Positions 47,590 through 58,083 of a stretch of DNA of 64,000 nucleotides are shown piece after piece. Position 1 is the first letter of the stretch, and the number at the start of each line of letters is the position of its first letter. The notes under the pieces are model-generated. The model was not told where the DNA came from. It did no database searches and was given only the letters and a program-made list of their open reading frames with translations. Position numbers and translations under genes: made by a program. Source of the DNA: Megalonaias nervosa (taxonomy: Eukaryota > Mollusca > Bivalvia > Unionida > Unionidae); assembly GCA_016617855.1 (NCBI GenBank), contig JAECUM010001836.1, positions 1 through 64,000 on the forward strand, in the 5' to 3' direction.

Positions 47590-48420
47590 TTAGTCAGAGG
47601 TTCAGCAATATTAGAAAAATTGGAACAAAATTTCCGATAGTATCAAGCCATACCTAAAAATCGTATCAATTGCTTTTTACTGACAGGCACAGGGAAATCA
47701 GAGATAGGCTTGACCTTAGCATCTATAGGTTTAATTTGTCCATGTCCCACAATATGTCCTAGAAAAGTTACACAAGCACGGCAGAACTCACTTTTTGGAT
47801 AAATTGATTGTCAATCTTGCATCACTGAGTCAGTCAAAGAATTTCCGAATTGTTGCTAGATGTTCTTTCCAGGTGTCGTTGGAGATGATGACATCATCAA
47901 TGTAAGCATCACAATTATCTAGACCACAGGTAATCATATTCATCAAACGGTGAAAAGTACCTGGCGAACCTTTCATCCCAAACGGCATCACTTTATATTG
48001 ATAAAGTCCATCTGGATTCACGAATGCCGAAATTTTCTTTGCCCATTCCGTTAGTGGAATTTGCCAAAATCCTTTCAGAAGGTCAAATTTGGTGACATAC
48101 TTGGCATTTCCAATTTTATCAATGCAATCATCGATTCTTGATAATGGAAATGAATCTGTTTTTGTCACACTGTTCACCTTCCTATAGTCAGTGCACATAC
48201 GGAAAGTTTTATCTGGTTTCGAAACAAGTATACATGGTGAACTCCAGTCACTTTCACTGGGCTCTATGGAATCATTCTCCAGCAAATACTGAATTTCCGT
48301 TTTCAAGTATTCCTGTTTGAGAGGGTTCATCCTGTATGGGTGTTGTTTCACAGGTTTGGAATTTACAATTTCAACGTCATGAAAAATTTTGTTTGTCCTC
48401 GTAGGAATATCTGGAGATAA
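47590..48420 (-). pseudogene. Reverse transcriptase domain of Gmr1-like element, broken
   Basis: Copies the element RNA into DNA. Seen: HPYRMNPLKQ start, SPCILVSKPD and RMCTDYRKVN (near 48190), FDLLKGFWQI (near 48080), MPFGMKGSPGTFHRLMN (near 47960), the catalytic YIDDVII (near 47895) and FLGHIVGHGQIKPIDAKV (near 47740). The catalytic pair is intact. A frame change near 47828 and stops beyond it break the thumb region. Confidence 0.93.
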
Positions 48421-48659
48421 GTGCTCATATTCAAATAATAACTGTTTAAGTTCATTCCTTTCTTGTTATTGCAAATGTAAAAGTTTCTGTTCCAGAATAT
48501 TCATAATTTCCGAATTCCGAAGATTTGTCACTCCAAAGTCAGTAGAGTCCGATTGAATTCCTTCACTTAAATCCTCAGTTGGTGGGACAGGTACAAGTAA
48601 ATTAACTGCATGATTTACCTGGCTATCTCTCTCAATATACTGGTACTCCTTTAATTTAT

Positions 48660-49330
48660 TTAGATCAGAGTACTAATATAATAATTAAACTCATTCATTT
48701 TCTTCTTAACTTTGTAAAGGCCGTAAAGTCTAATTTGAAGAAAATTTTGAAGAATGAGCAAGAGAGAATGAACTCTAGTACAAGACTCAAAAGTTCTCTC
48801 CATTAAAGTTCTGTGAAAACATAATTTCACTTTTGACTTGAATTGCTGGATGCCAAATTCAAGCATAACTAGCTGGAAAATTCCAGACATAAAATTTGAC
48901 CCTTGACCAGATTGAACAGATTTGGGAAGGCCAAATTGAGTAATAAAACTTTCTCAAAGCTTTTACTATAGTTTTTGTTTTAATATTCCTCAAAGGAATT
49001 TCCTCTGGGAACCGTGTTGACGCACACATAATGGTCAACAAGTATTGGTTGCCTGACTTGGTCTTAGGTAAGGGACCAACACAATCTACCATTATTCTAC
49101 TAAATGGTTCGTCAAATGCAGGAATAGGTTGCAGATGAGCCTTAGGTATCTTCTGATTGGGTTCTTCTACCATTTGACAAGTATGACAAGATCTGCAGTA
49201 TTTACAAACATCACTTTTGATTTTTGGCCAATAAAAGTGAGTCAAGATCTTGTGATAAGTCTTATTAATCCCTAAATGACCAGCCAGAGGAATTTCGTGG
49301 GCCAAACTAAGTATTTCCTGTCTGTTAAGA
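48660..49330 (-). pseudogene. Integrase of Gmr1-like element, upstream of RT, broken
   Basis: H2C2 zinc-binding part GHLGINKTYHKILTHFYW then CRSCHTCQ (near 49160-49290), first catalytic Asp in MVDCVGPLP (near 49080). The second-Asp block reads SGQGSNF where the family has SDQGSNF, so that residue is lost. A frame change near 48950 splits the core. It lies 5' of the RT on the coding strand, which is the key diagnostic of this element. Confidence 0.92.
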
Positions 49331-49401
49331 TTTTGGAACTACAATTTGATAGTTCACTGACCATTCATCACCAGCAGGTACCTCGGGAGGTCTCCACTTT
49401 C

Positions 49402-50505
49402 TCATAAGAATTCCATTTTTAATGAAATAACAGACAGGTACTTCAGTTTCACTAATGGCCCTCTGAAACAAACATGAGATCTCAGGATCTTTTTCCTGTT
49501 CGACGACAAGTGATTGTTGTTTTTCACCCTGATTAGAAAAAAAAGAGAATGAGTAGTTAAAAGAGGATCACTGTGATCAATACCTTTTGATTGATCCAAA
49601 CAAGAAGTGAAAGTGACCTCATCAAAAGCCTGACCAATACATGTGTCAGGTAAAATAATAGTTTCCTTATCGAAATCATTCTCAAGAAATTTCTTTGCCA
49701 TAGTTCTAGGAACTGCACAAGCTGGGTATAAATCAGGGAATTCTTTTTCAATAGGATCAACTTTCTGATCCAAAGAAGGCTTGTCAGTTACAAATGGATT
49801 AACCACAACCTTGTCTCCAGCTAAGTATTTGCCTAGTAATAAATGAATGCCCTCAACGGGTAAAGTAGGCACTATTCCGACTGTCACGGGTCCTGAAACT
49901 AAGTCTGATGTCAAATTTACAGAATGGAGAGGAACATTAACAAAGCCGCACTCTACTCCCTGAATGAGAACACTCTCATTAGAAGAAGACTTCTCAGAAA
50001 AAGGCAAAGTACCTGATAATGAAAGACTCTGAGAAGCTCCTGTATCCCTTAAAATTTGAACAGGGATAGGAAAGGCCAAATCACCCGAGAGTGATATCGA
50101 ACCCTTCGACATGAATGGTTCATAATTTTCCCTAATGGAATCAGACTGGGGTTTATTAGGCCCAACAAATGTATTGCTTTCAATACATGACCGTGACCTT
50201 GACCTCTTAGAAATAAGAGCATTTGGGATAGGTCTGTCTTGATTCTGATGCTTATATTTCAGTTTAAAGCAATCGGAAATATCGTGTCCTTTCTTCTTAC
50301 AATAGGTACACGTAGGAAGAGACAAGGATTTTGAATCAAGCTTATCAGAAGCTTGATTTTTAAAAGTTGTGCCAGATTGAGTTTTAGGAGTCGTATTAGG
50401 TTGAAATACCTTTTTACCAGTAGACTGCTGAGTGAAAGACTTGCTTGCAAGAGGAACTTTATGAGTTAAGAAATACTCATCAGCTGCAAGAGCAGCATTT
50501 TCCAA
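49402..50505 (-). pseudogene. Gag nucleocapsid knuckle and aspartic protease
   Basis: An open frame of 367 codons. It carries the CCHC knuckle CTYCKKKGHDISDC (near 50290-50250), a Ser-rich linker, then the protease motif LRDTGASQS (near 50040). A linker follows to the integrase. The first residues (AALAADEYFLTHK) continue the capsid region read from upstream frames. Gag and protease are therefore fused or nearly so. The frame is lost by stops before the integrase. Confidence 0.85.
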
Positions 50506-51625
50506 GGTTTCGATCTTATGCTCTTCAAGATAAGTGTTAATGTCACTAGGGACACAGTTCTTGAACTCTTCAGGTAATACAAGTTGTCTGAGACTTTCAT
50601 AATCATGTTAAACTTTCTTGGCTAAGCACCATCTCTTAAATGATTGCTCTTTTTCTCTTCCAAATTCGACATAAGTTTGTCCAGCTTCTTTTTTAAAGTT
50701 CCACAATTTTTGCCGATAAGCCTCAGGAATTAACTCATAACCCAGGAATTAACTCATAACCCTTTAAGATGCATTCCTTAACCAAATCATAGTCAGAACT
50801 TTGCTGTACTGACAGGGATGCAAAGATATTTCGGGCTTTGCTAAAAGGTACACACTGCAATAATTGAGTCCAATGCTCCCTTGGCCATTTCAAATTTTCA
50901 GCAACTTTTTCAAAATAAATAAACTATCTGTCTACTTCTTTTTCACTTAAACGGGGTATTAGCCTAAAATTCCTTGTAATATCAAAACTTGAATTTGTAT
51001 GTGAAGTGGGAATGTGCTTTTCACTTGCCAGCTCTATTTCTTTCATTCTAATTTGAAATTCCCTTTCATCCTTCTCTCTTCGCAATTGCATCTGTTTATC
51101 TTTCTCTCTCTCCTGTCTCTCTCTCCTCTTTTCAAATTGTAATTTCATTTGTTTATCTTTCTCTCTTTCCTGTCTCCCTCTCTCCTCTTTTTCAAATTGT
51201 AACTGCAATTGTTTCTCGACTTTTTGTAAATGCATTTGTTCTTTCTGTAATAGCATTTGTGCTTTCTGTAATTGCATTTGTTCTTTTTCTTTTTCCAGTT
51301 GCAACTGCATTTGTTTGTCCTCTTTATGTTTCTGAAGTTCCAGCTTCGTTAACTCTAATTCCATCTTGTATTTTAATTTCAATTCCTTTACTTTTATATC
51401 AGAGTCTGATGCAGACTTACTGATCAAACCCAAAATACTTGTATCGAAAACATTCTTGTCTACCAAATCCTGGATGAAAATGTTTTTAATTTCTTGCTTC
51501 GTGAAGGAAGATTTTGCCTCAGAGAGATTATTTTTTCTGGCAAGTTCAAGCAACTCATCTCTTTTCAAACTATCCAACTGCCCCTGATTAGGACTAGAAA
51601 GAAAGATCTCCACTTTTGATGACAT
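50506..51625 (-). pseudogene. Gag matrix/capsid with long coiled coil and SCAN-like region
   Basis: ATG at 51625, 128 bp from the 5' LTR. 233 codons read to a stop at 50924, with a very long Glu/Lys/Gln-rich coiled coil (51100-51390, MQLQLEKEKEQMQLQK-type repeats). Beyond the stop the capsid continues in broken frames with KWPREHWTQLLQ, QTYVEFGREKEQSFKRW and LRQLVLPEEFKNC blocks. These match the capsid region from which the vertebrate SCAN domain is thought to derive. Stops near 50924 and 50610 inactivate it. Confidence 0.82.
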
Positions 51626-51729
51626 TGTGAAAAAAGCCGGTTGATTTCACTAAAAATTTCAAATAAAATATGAAATAGTACTTGGGATTTAAAAACTAGG
51701 GGAAAAAAGAAGTTTCTGAAATATTTTAG

Positions 51730-51744
51730 CCGGACGAGACCCCA
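51730..51744 (-). other. Primer-binding site, tRNA-Pro-like
   Basis: On the element strand TGGGGTCTCGTCCGG lies 9 bp inside the 5' LTR. It begins TGG, complementary to a tRNA CCA end, and differs at one of 15 positions from the proline-tRNA primer site well known from gammaretroviruses. Confidence 0.65.
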
Positions 51745-51753
51745 ATTTTCCTT

Positions 51754-52703
51754 TGTTGCGTGTAGGCTCGTACTAAAGTAACAAAAGAAAAGAGTGAAGT
51801 CAGCAACCTGTGTAAATTTAACAAAATAATTTATTTCCCTAGAAAACAAGGTAAAAATATGAAATTGGACTTACACTTTGTGAATATAATCCAAAAATTA
51901 ATCCTGGAATCTAAAAATATAAGTCCTATCACTAAAAAGTCCTAAATGAATTGAAGTTCGAATCCCGATGAAGTTCCAATATGGAAGGCGATGACGTCTT
52001 CTATAAGGTGTTGTTGTGTCAACACTTCCTTGTTGAGTTTATGAATCAAGAATAGTATCCAGGCTTTAGAATTCCGAATAATTTCCACTGAATGTCTTTG
52101 TCCAAGAATCTTTGTGAACACAAGTATTTTCCAGGGTGAATAAGTTATTTTGAATACGAAAATGAACTCAAATGGCAATAACAAGAGAAATATCTTGAGC
52201 CCCAAGGTATATATTTACGACTGATGAAATCCACTAGAAAATGTCTGTTTTAACCCGCAATTTTAGATCACATGAGGGCTCACGTGGTTACTTAACTTGA
52301 ACAGCGCAGTAAAAAAAAAAAATAAAAAAAAAATGCCAATTTGCACGTATGCTTGAATAGCCCTATCTAAGAATCAGGTTTCCACACTGGAAATAAATTT
52401 AAAAATAAAACTGTTTAAAACAGTCTAACATGTGGGCTGAACATAACCTTGGTAATGACCGATCATTTTCACTCAATGTTTACAAAATCGGAACCATGGT
52501 CAAGAACTATGTTATCTAAAAATATAATGAAGCAATATTTTTTGCATTCTAATCAGGCTAAAAGAACTAAACTAAATTTACTGGGAAAAATATCAAATCC
52601 AGTAAAAATATTATCCTTACAATAAAATGTAATGAAAATAAAAATAAAATAAAAAGGGAATTTAAAACTAACACACAATCAATTAAATTACATATACGTA
52701 ACA
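51754..52703 (-). repeat. 5' LTR of Gmr1-like element
   Basis: 950 bp, plus-strand ends TGTTGCGTGTAGG and TATACGTAACA. Partner of 46014-46970. Confidence 0.93.
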
Positions 52704-53100
52704 CTAAGGTAAGTCCCATATTACTTATTTCTTATTGTAGGTACTAAGGTATGTCCAATATTACTTATTTCTACCTGTTGGTACTAGGGGCCCCGAGTGG
52801 CCGAGTGGTCTAAAGCGCTGACCGTTACGGATCACTGCCATCTCACCTCTGTCTGCGTGAGTTCGAGTCCAAGCTCGGCTAACGTGGGTACGTGAGAAAG
52901 CCCGCCAGCAGCTTCTCGTGGGTCGGTGGTTCTTCCCGGGATTTTCCAGGGTTCTTCCTCCACCATTAATACTGGCCGCCATGTATAGCCTATCTTGTGC
53001 TGAAAAATGGCGTTAAACCCTATAACAACAACAACAACCTGTTGGTACTAAGATAAGAACAATATTATTTATTTCTAATTGTAGGTATTAAGATATGTCC
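52704..53100. repeat. 40-bp tandem repeat, interrupted by a SINE
   Basis: Units ACTAAGGTAAGTCCCATATT plus TTATTTCTTATTGTAGGT occur about twice before the SINE at 52787 and one to two times after it. Begins directly at the LTR border. Confidence 0.75.
52787..53036 (+). mobile_element. tRNA-headed SINE, family B copy 4, with 14-bp TSD
   Basis: 250 bp. Leu/Ser-type tRNA head GAGTGGCCGAGTGGTCTAAAG with B box GAGTTCGAGTCC, then GTGGGTCGGTGGTTCTTCCC and TATAGCCTATCTTGTGCTGA, and an (AAC)n tail. A perfect duplication ACCTGTTGGTACTA flanks it at 52773-52786 and 53037-53050. Best preserved copy of the family here. Confidence 0.93.
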
Positions 53101-53449
53101 CCTTTTGCTACTAAAAAGCATCAGAATATAACATTTAGAGGATTTACAACTCTCAGATTTTCAGAAGATTAAGTGATATTGAACAGTTCTATCAGGATCC
53201 ATAGCACCACTGGATGGAAAATCAGTCTTGTACCACTAACCCCGCGCTTTCCTCCTTTCTCTCAACGCAGTCTATCAGAAGTCTTCATGGAGAGCGGTTG
53301 GAAAACTCTCTCCAGTACGTAGCGCTTATAGAATATACATCTACATCTGCTTTTGTATTTCTTTCACAAGAATTATAACTAAATACTACAAAGAAGCCTT
53401 AGTTCTGGTCAGGACTGTAAATAATTTATAATATTGGATGAGATTTTCT
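53101..53449. other. Non-coding DNA between SINEs
   Basis: No gene or repeat recognised. Confidence 0.5.
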
Positions 53450-53464
53450 CCGCGTATGAATTGT

Positions 53465-53707
53465 TGTTGTTGTTGTTGTGGGGCTTAACGCCATTTTTCA
53501 GCACACATACATGGCGGCCAATATTAATGGTGGAGGAAGAAACCGGGAAATCCGCGGAAAGAACCACCGACCCACGAGAAGCTACTGGCAAGCTTTCTCA
53601 CATATCCACATTCGCCAAATCTTAGACTCGAACCAACGCAGACAGAGGTGAGATGGCAGTGATCCGTAACGGACAGCGCTTTAGACCACTCGGCCACTCG
53701 GGGCCCC
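53465..53707 (-). mobile_element. tRNA-headed SINE, family B copy 5, inverted, with 15-bp TSD
   Basis: Inverted copy of the 52787 SINE: (GTT)n tail side first, tRNA head ending CGAGTGGCCGAGTGGTC on its own strand near 53690. A perfect CCGCGTATGAATTGT duplication flanks it at 53450-53464 and 53708-53722. Confidence 0.93.
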
Positions 53708-53722
53708 CCGCGTATGAATTGT

Positions 53723-56088
53723 GTTAAGTTTGTACTGTATTGACTCTATTGTAATTCTTGGTTTTATTTGTACTTGAATGATTTGTTTCATATCTTGAAT
53801 GTTTTAATTGCTACCCTACGTCAGTAAATAAATCTATCATGACATGGGAATGAATCGTCACTATTCAAACACCCGGTCTACAGAACTATGATACATGTGT
53901 CACAGATACTGTAACTCTTCCAAAATGTTTTGTAGCATACACAGCATTCTGATTTCACCCCCTTTCTTCTGTCCTTCACACGTCAGCGTTTTCCTCCTCC
54001 TCCTCCTCCTCCTTCTCCTTCTTCTTCTTCTTGCTGTTGTTGAATATATACTTCGGCTTCTTTACGTCGTTGTAAAAATTCTCCAAGTCTGCCCTCTGTA
54101 TCTTTCTGAAATCATCCACAAATGTTAACGATGGGAAAAGAGGTGAGGTTAGTACTACAACCACAGGCAAACGTTCTTGCGGAGATGACAGAAAATCAGC
54201 CAACACTAGGTTAAGGTCATCCTCTTCTGCATCTGCTTTTGTAGTCGTAGTCATCGTACTGTAATTGCCACTCCGAGTATAGGAGGTATACGCGGCATAC
54301 GCACCCCAATACAACGTCTTTTTTTCCTTTTTTGGTGTGGTCCCTCTCAGAATTAACATCATCTGAGGGACCCCCTAGATCTAAAGTGAAAGGGTTTTTA
54401 AGTGTATTTGTTTTTTCCAAGTGCATGTGCTTTGTGTATTATTTTTTCAAATTTTGATTTTATAATTTTCAAATTTTGATTTTATAATTTTGAAGTAGGG
54501 TATGTACACCATTTCGATTTTCCAAGTTTGATTTATTTATAGTTCTTTTCAGTGATGATTAATAATATTACCATATTATCTTTTATTATCCGAGAAGTAG
54601 AGATTTTAGTTTTAACACTCTCTAAATACTATAGCATAAGCTGCTCAAATAAGTTCAAGTCCATTAGACTCATGGAGCACGTGCACAACCTGCGCTCTCA
54701 ACAGTGAGCGCCATGTGCACGTGCTGCACAATTTCTTCAAATTCACCATTCACAATTATGTTATTTCAAGCTAGATACATACGTACATGTTTACCATAGT
54801 TATATTATTACTTCAAATTTTTTACTTTAATAAGTTCTTATCATAAAATTTACTATACTTATCATAAGATTTACATTTAATAAGTTCTAAATTCTATACA
54901 TTGAATTCTATTTCTAGGTGTATATATCTACCATTTTAAACGAGTCCTAAATTATAAATATCTATACTTATCATAAATTAAAAGCTATAGCAAGAAGTCC
55001 AAAGTATAGTAAGCAGTCAAGATAGTCTAGTACTGTAAGTCTGTGGTCAATAAATAAGCATCCTTTAATCTTTCTAAATGTATCTCGTTTCTGCAATATC
55101 TTCAATTTTCAAACTATCACTTTGTCGAGAATATTTTCGTCTTCAAAACTTTTCTAAACTGTTTGCAGTGCTTTCAGTAATTCAAGAAACATTATATTCA
55201 AGTCCATTACCGTTCCATCAGTTCCATTCATACTATCGTTCCTTTTCAAATTCTGTATCATAGTCCATTTGTGTTCAAATTCTTTATCTTTTTGATTCTT
55301 CTCCCATGCGTCATTTTCTTTATGAAGTAAGACAAGTCATTGTGGCGTTCCTTCTACTAGCAGTGGCTATCCATCTTCATCGGCTTTCCTCAACTTTGTA
55401 GTGGCAATCCATTTTCTATCATCCAGATTTATTTAGCAATGACTTTACTTGTCCAATAGGAATTGAAGAATCTTGTTTTCTAAATTTCTTTATTTCCTTA
55501 TTTCTTTATTCCGTTTGATTCTTACATGTCCTCTTTTTTCTCAGGGGCAATCCATCCCAGTTTCCCTCTCTACATGGAAGTGGCAAACCATCTTATCGGC
55601 CTTCCTTTTTCCCCACGCAGCGGCAAACCTCCATGGCATTTTCTTCTTCTCGAGAGTTGCACTTCATCACAAATCAGTGAGGGGACCATCCCGTTGGACC
55701 AAGCCATCAGTAAACACCAACCCATGGCAATTTAGGTTAGATTTATTTACCAATGACTTTACTTGTCCAACAGGAGTTTAAGAATTTTTTTCCGCCATAG
55801 GTATGGTATTCAACTGCCGCAATGGTACGTCAATATACTGTGACGCCATGCGTCCGCTCTCTTAAACCCGGAAAAGAGGACCCACGCTCTGACTAAATTT
55901 GTAACGCGCAATTATATTAGTGGAACATTTTTCAATACGGTTATTAGCTGTATACACAAGTGCATTGTCCAATTGTTTAACCTATTTTTAAGACGACTGA
56001 AGCAAAGACGTGGACTACGGTAGAATATTTTACGGTTGTTTCGAACATGCTCTTTAAACCAGACTACTTAGATTAATGTGAAGGCATC
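53723..56088. other. Unassigned DNA with pyrimidine-rich tract
   Basis: A (TCC)n(TTC)n tract lies at about 53991-54031. A minus-strand frame of 128 codons (53976-54362, contains VDDFRKIQRADLENFYND) reads into that tract as poly-Glu/Lys. It could be an exon or chance. A direct duplication of about 50 bp (GACTTTACTTGTCCAA core) occurs at 55424-55474 and 55738-55785. No gene is called. Confidence 0.35.
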
Positions 56089-56220
56089 ATGGATCATCAC
56101 CATGATGACGGACACAGCCATCTGGAAGAGATGAGTGTATGTGGAGAGGCAAGGGTGTCTGAAGCGGGTCTTACTCAACGGAAAGACCTTGCAAAGAAGT
56201 TTAAGAAAGAAGAAGAGTGA
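56089..56220 (+). CDS. Possible small ORF, 43 aa, His-rich start
   Basis: ATG at 56089 in a good context gives MDHHHDDGHSHLEEMSV and ends with a basic, helical LAKKFKKEEE at a TGA, 56218-56220. Composition is protein-like but the frame is short and I recognise no family. It could be a terminal exon of an unseen gene or chance. Confidence 0.25.
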   Translation: MDHHHDDGHSHLEEMSVCGEARVSEAGLTQRKDLAKKFKKEEE

Positions 56221-57593
56221 AACGACGTGTTATGTGTAAACTAACTTTGCTTAACAATTCCAACGACCCTTTTAAGGGCCACCTAGATCTGTAGAAAAAA
56301 AAAAATAGTAACTTTAATTGCCAAAACATTGTGTTTGTGTATGTATTTATGTCTCTATGTCTATGTTGCTGACAAACTAACACTTAAAACCCCCGTTTCT
56401 CCTTCTCTCTTCTGTGCGATAGTTTTGTATTTCTATGTAAGAGTACAGTAGTGTGTCTATAAACTCTATCTACCCTTGTGTGTGATGATATATTTTTATG
56501 TTTGTGTGAAAGTATGTGTATATAAACACTCCTATCCTTTTCGCTGGATGGTAGGGTGTGTGTTTAGATTGTAGTCTAAAAGTGTCTGCTAGATAGTACT
56601 CAGAAAAGGATGTGTTGGAATATATTGAAAAGTGTTAACATTACGTTTCCCTTACGCCCCCATACACTTTTCAACATAGAAACGGCCTATAACACATTGT
56701 GGTTAACTCTAACAATGTTACTTTGTAACCCCAACTGATGTCCGCCACTTTTAACAATGTTACCATTAACCCCCAACGTTAAACCGATGGGCGTCTATAT
56801 AATTATTATTCTACCCCAAAATGTCGCTGTCCTGTAAGTTTTTGAGCGCCTATATAATTATGATTTGACCCATGGACCAACATACAACTACTTTTGAGGA
56901 AGAAAATGTTCAGTTTACAGATCTTTTTGTTCCCTAACTTTAACCTGTAATTACCTATAATCCATTCAAAAGGCAGCCTAAGACTTTTATGAAAGAAGGA
57001 ATATTTGATGCGTGAGACTATAAGGAAATATCCTTAGAGTATACTTTCACTCAAGCGAAACGAGCTCGGATCTTTCCGTCAATGATCGTAAAACAAGTAG
57101 AACAAGCGATCGGAACATCGGTCGGAGGTCCCCATAACTTACAATAACCTCGAGATTGTAGAATACACATCAGTTTGAAGTGTTTGATGACATTACCTCT
57201 GGCGGAGTGCATCACATATGTTAGAATATCAAGAGCTGAAAATGTTCCGATTGTGATGCTGGCACCTTCCGCCGCCAATTTATTCTATATGTACGAAAGT
57301 AGTTCAGAATACAGTTCTGAACGGTGACGATTTACATCCGATGTTTATTTCTACTTAGTGAAAAGGCACTCGAATAAGCACGAGGCTTTCCGATTGAAAG
57401 ATAGATTCTTAATAGTAGGCCTAAGTACGGTTGCATCAGCTTAGGTTGGCAGACACGTGGGTAAATGTTTAGGGGAAAACACAACGTGCTACAGGACTAA
57501 GTGGTCAACATAGCAACAGCTTCTTTAAACTGGATTTAAAATAAGGTTGGTTTATTTATAAACTTCGAAAGAACAAAAAGGAAAACGAGGAAG
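56221..57593. other. 5' flank of the SLC7-like gene
   Basis: No other coding region can be supported; a minus-strand frame at 57051-57278 has no ATG. The first exon's transcription start cannot be placed. TTTATAAA at about 57553 is too close to the ATG to be a confident TATA box. Confidence 0.4.
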
Positions 57594-58083
57594 ATGGCAG
57601 ACGAATACAAAAACGTGGAAATTAAAGTTAATCCAAATTCAAAGAATTCCTCAGAGTCAAGCTCGACTGAAGCTGTTAACTTAAAACCAAAGATAACACT
57701 CCTCAATGGCATTACTGTTATCGTGGGAAGTATCATAGGGTCAGGAATCTTTGTGAGCCCTAAAGGGGTCTTGGAGCACGCGGGGAGCGTAGGAGCTTCG
57801 CTAATAATATGGGTCCTCTGCGGTTTGTATTCAATGATTGGCGCGTATTGCTATGCTGAACTTGGAACCTCAATTTTAAGATCTGGAGCCGATTATGCCT
57901 ATATATTTGAAGCATTTGGACCTTTCTGTGCTTTTCTAAGACTCTGGGTAGAATGTATGATAGTGCGACCATGTTCCCAAGCCATTGTGGCACTGACGTT
58001 TGCCTACTATGTTATCGAGCCATTGTTTCCTGATTGTGACCAACCAGACACGGCTGTCAGGTTATTGGCAACTGTATGTATCT
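57594..58083 (+). CDS. SLC7-family amino-acid transporter (LAT type), first coding exon
   Basis: Light chain of a heteromeric amino-acid exchanger in the plasma membrane. The ATG at 57594 (AAGATGG context) begins a Ser-rich cytosolic tail, then transmembrane helix 1 with the broken-helix motif GSGIF (residues 49-53), helix 2 (about 68-90, ending CYAELGT) and helix 3 (about 102-143). Cys148 in [10 protein letters not shown] corresponds to the conserved LAT cysteine that forms a disulphide with the 4F2hc/SLC3A2 heavy chain. The exon ends after 163 codons plus one base at a GTAAGT donor (58084-58089). LAT1/2 versus y+LAT cannot be settled from this part. Only the host gene in the window is this one. 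Confidence 0.93.

Larger units (their letters stand above)
46014..52703 (-). mobile_element. Gmr1-like Ty3/gypsy LTR retrotransposon, 6.7 kb
   Basis: Two LTRs flank a minus-strand interior with gag, protease, integrase, reverse transcriptase and RNase H in that order. Integrase upstream of RT is the copia order, but the RT, RNase H and H2C2 integrase are gypsy-type; this combination defines Gmr1-like elements. PBS and PPT are recognisable. All coding regions are broken and the LTRs have diverged visibly, so the copy is old. The flanks GATGT and CTAAG do not match, so no target duplication remains. Confidence 0.93.

Noticed and set aside
47101..49330. Classifying the LTR element as copia because integrase precedes RT
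   Set aside because: RT (YIDD, MPFGMKGSPGTF), RNase H and H2C2 integrase blocks are all gypsy-type; the order is the Gmr1 exception.
52787..52880. SINE heads as functional tRNA genes
   Set aside because: A and B boxes are present but the cloverleaf is imperfect and each continues into the SINE body and tail with target duplications.
57051..57278. 75-codon minus-strand frame upstream of SLC7 as a divergent gene
   Set aside because: No ATG, upstream stop close by, no recognised family; could only be rescued by transcript data.
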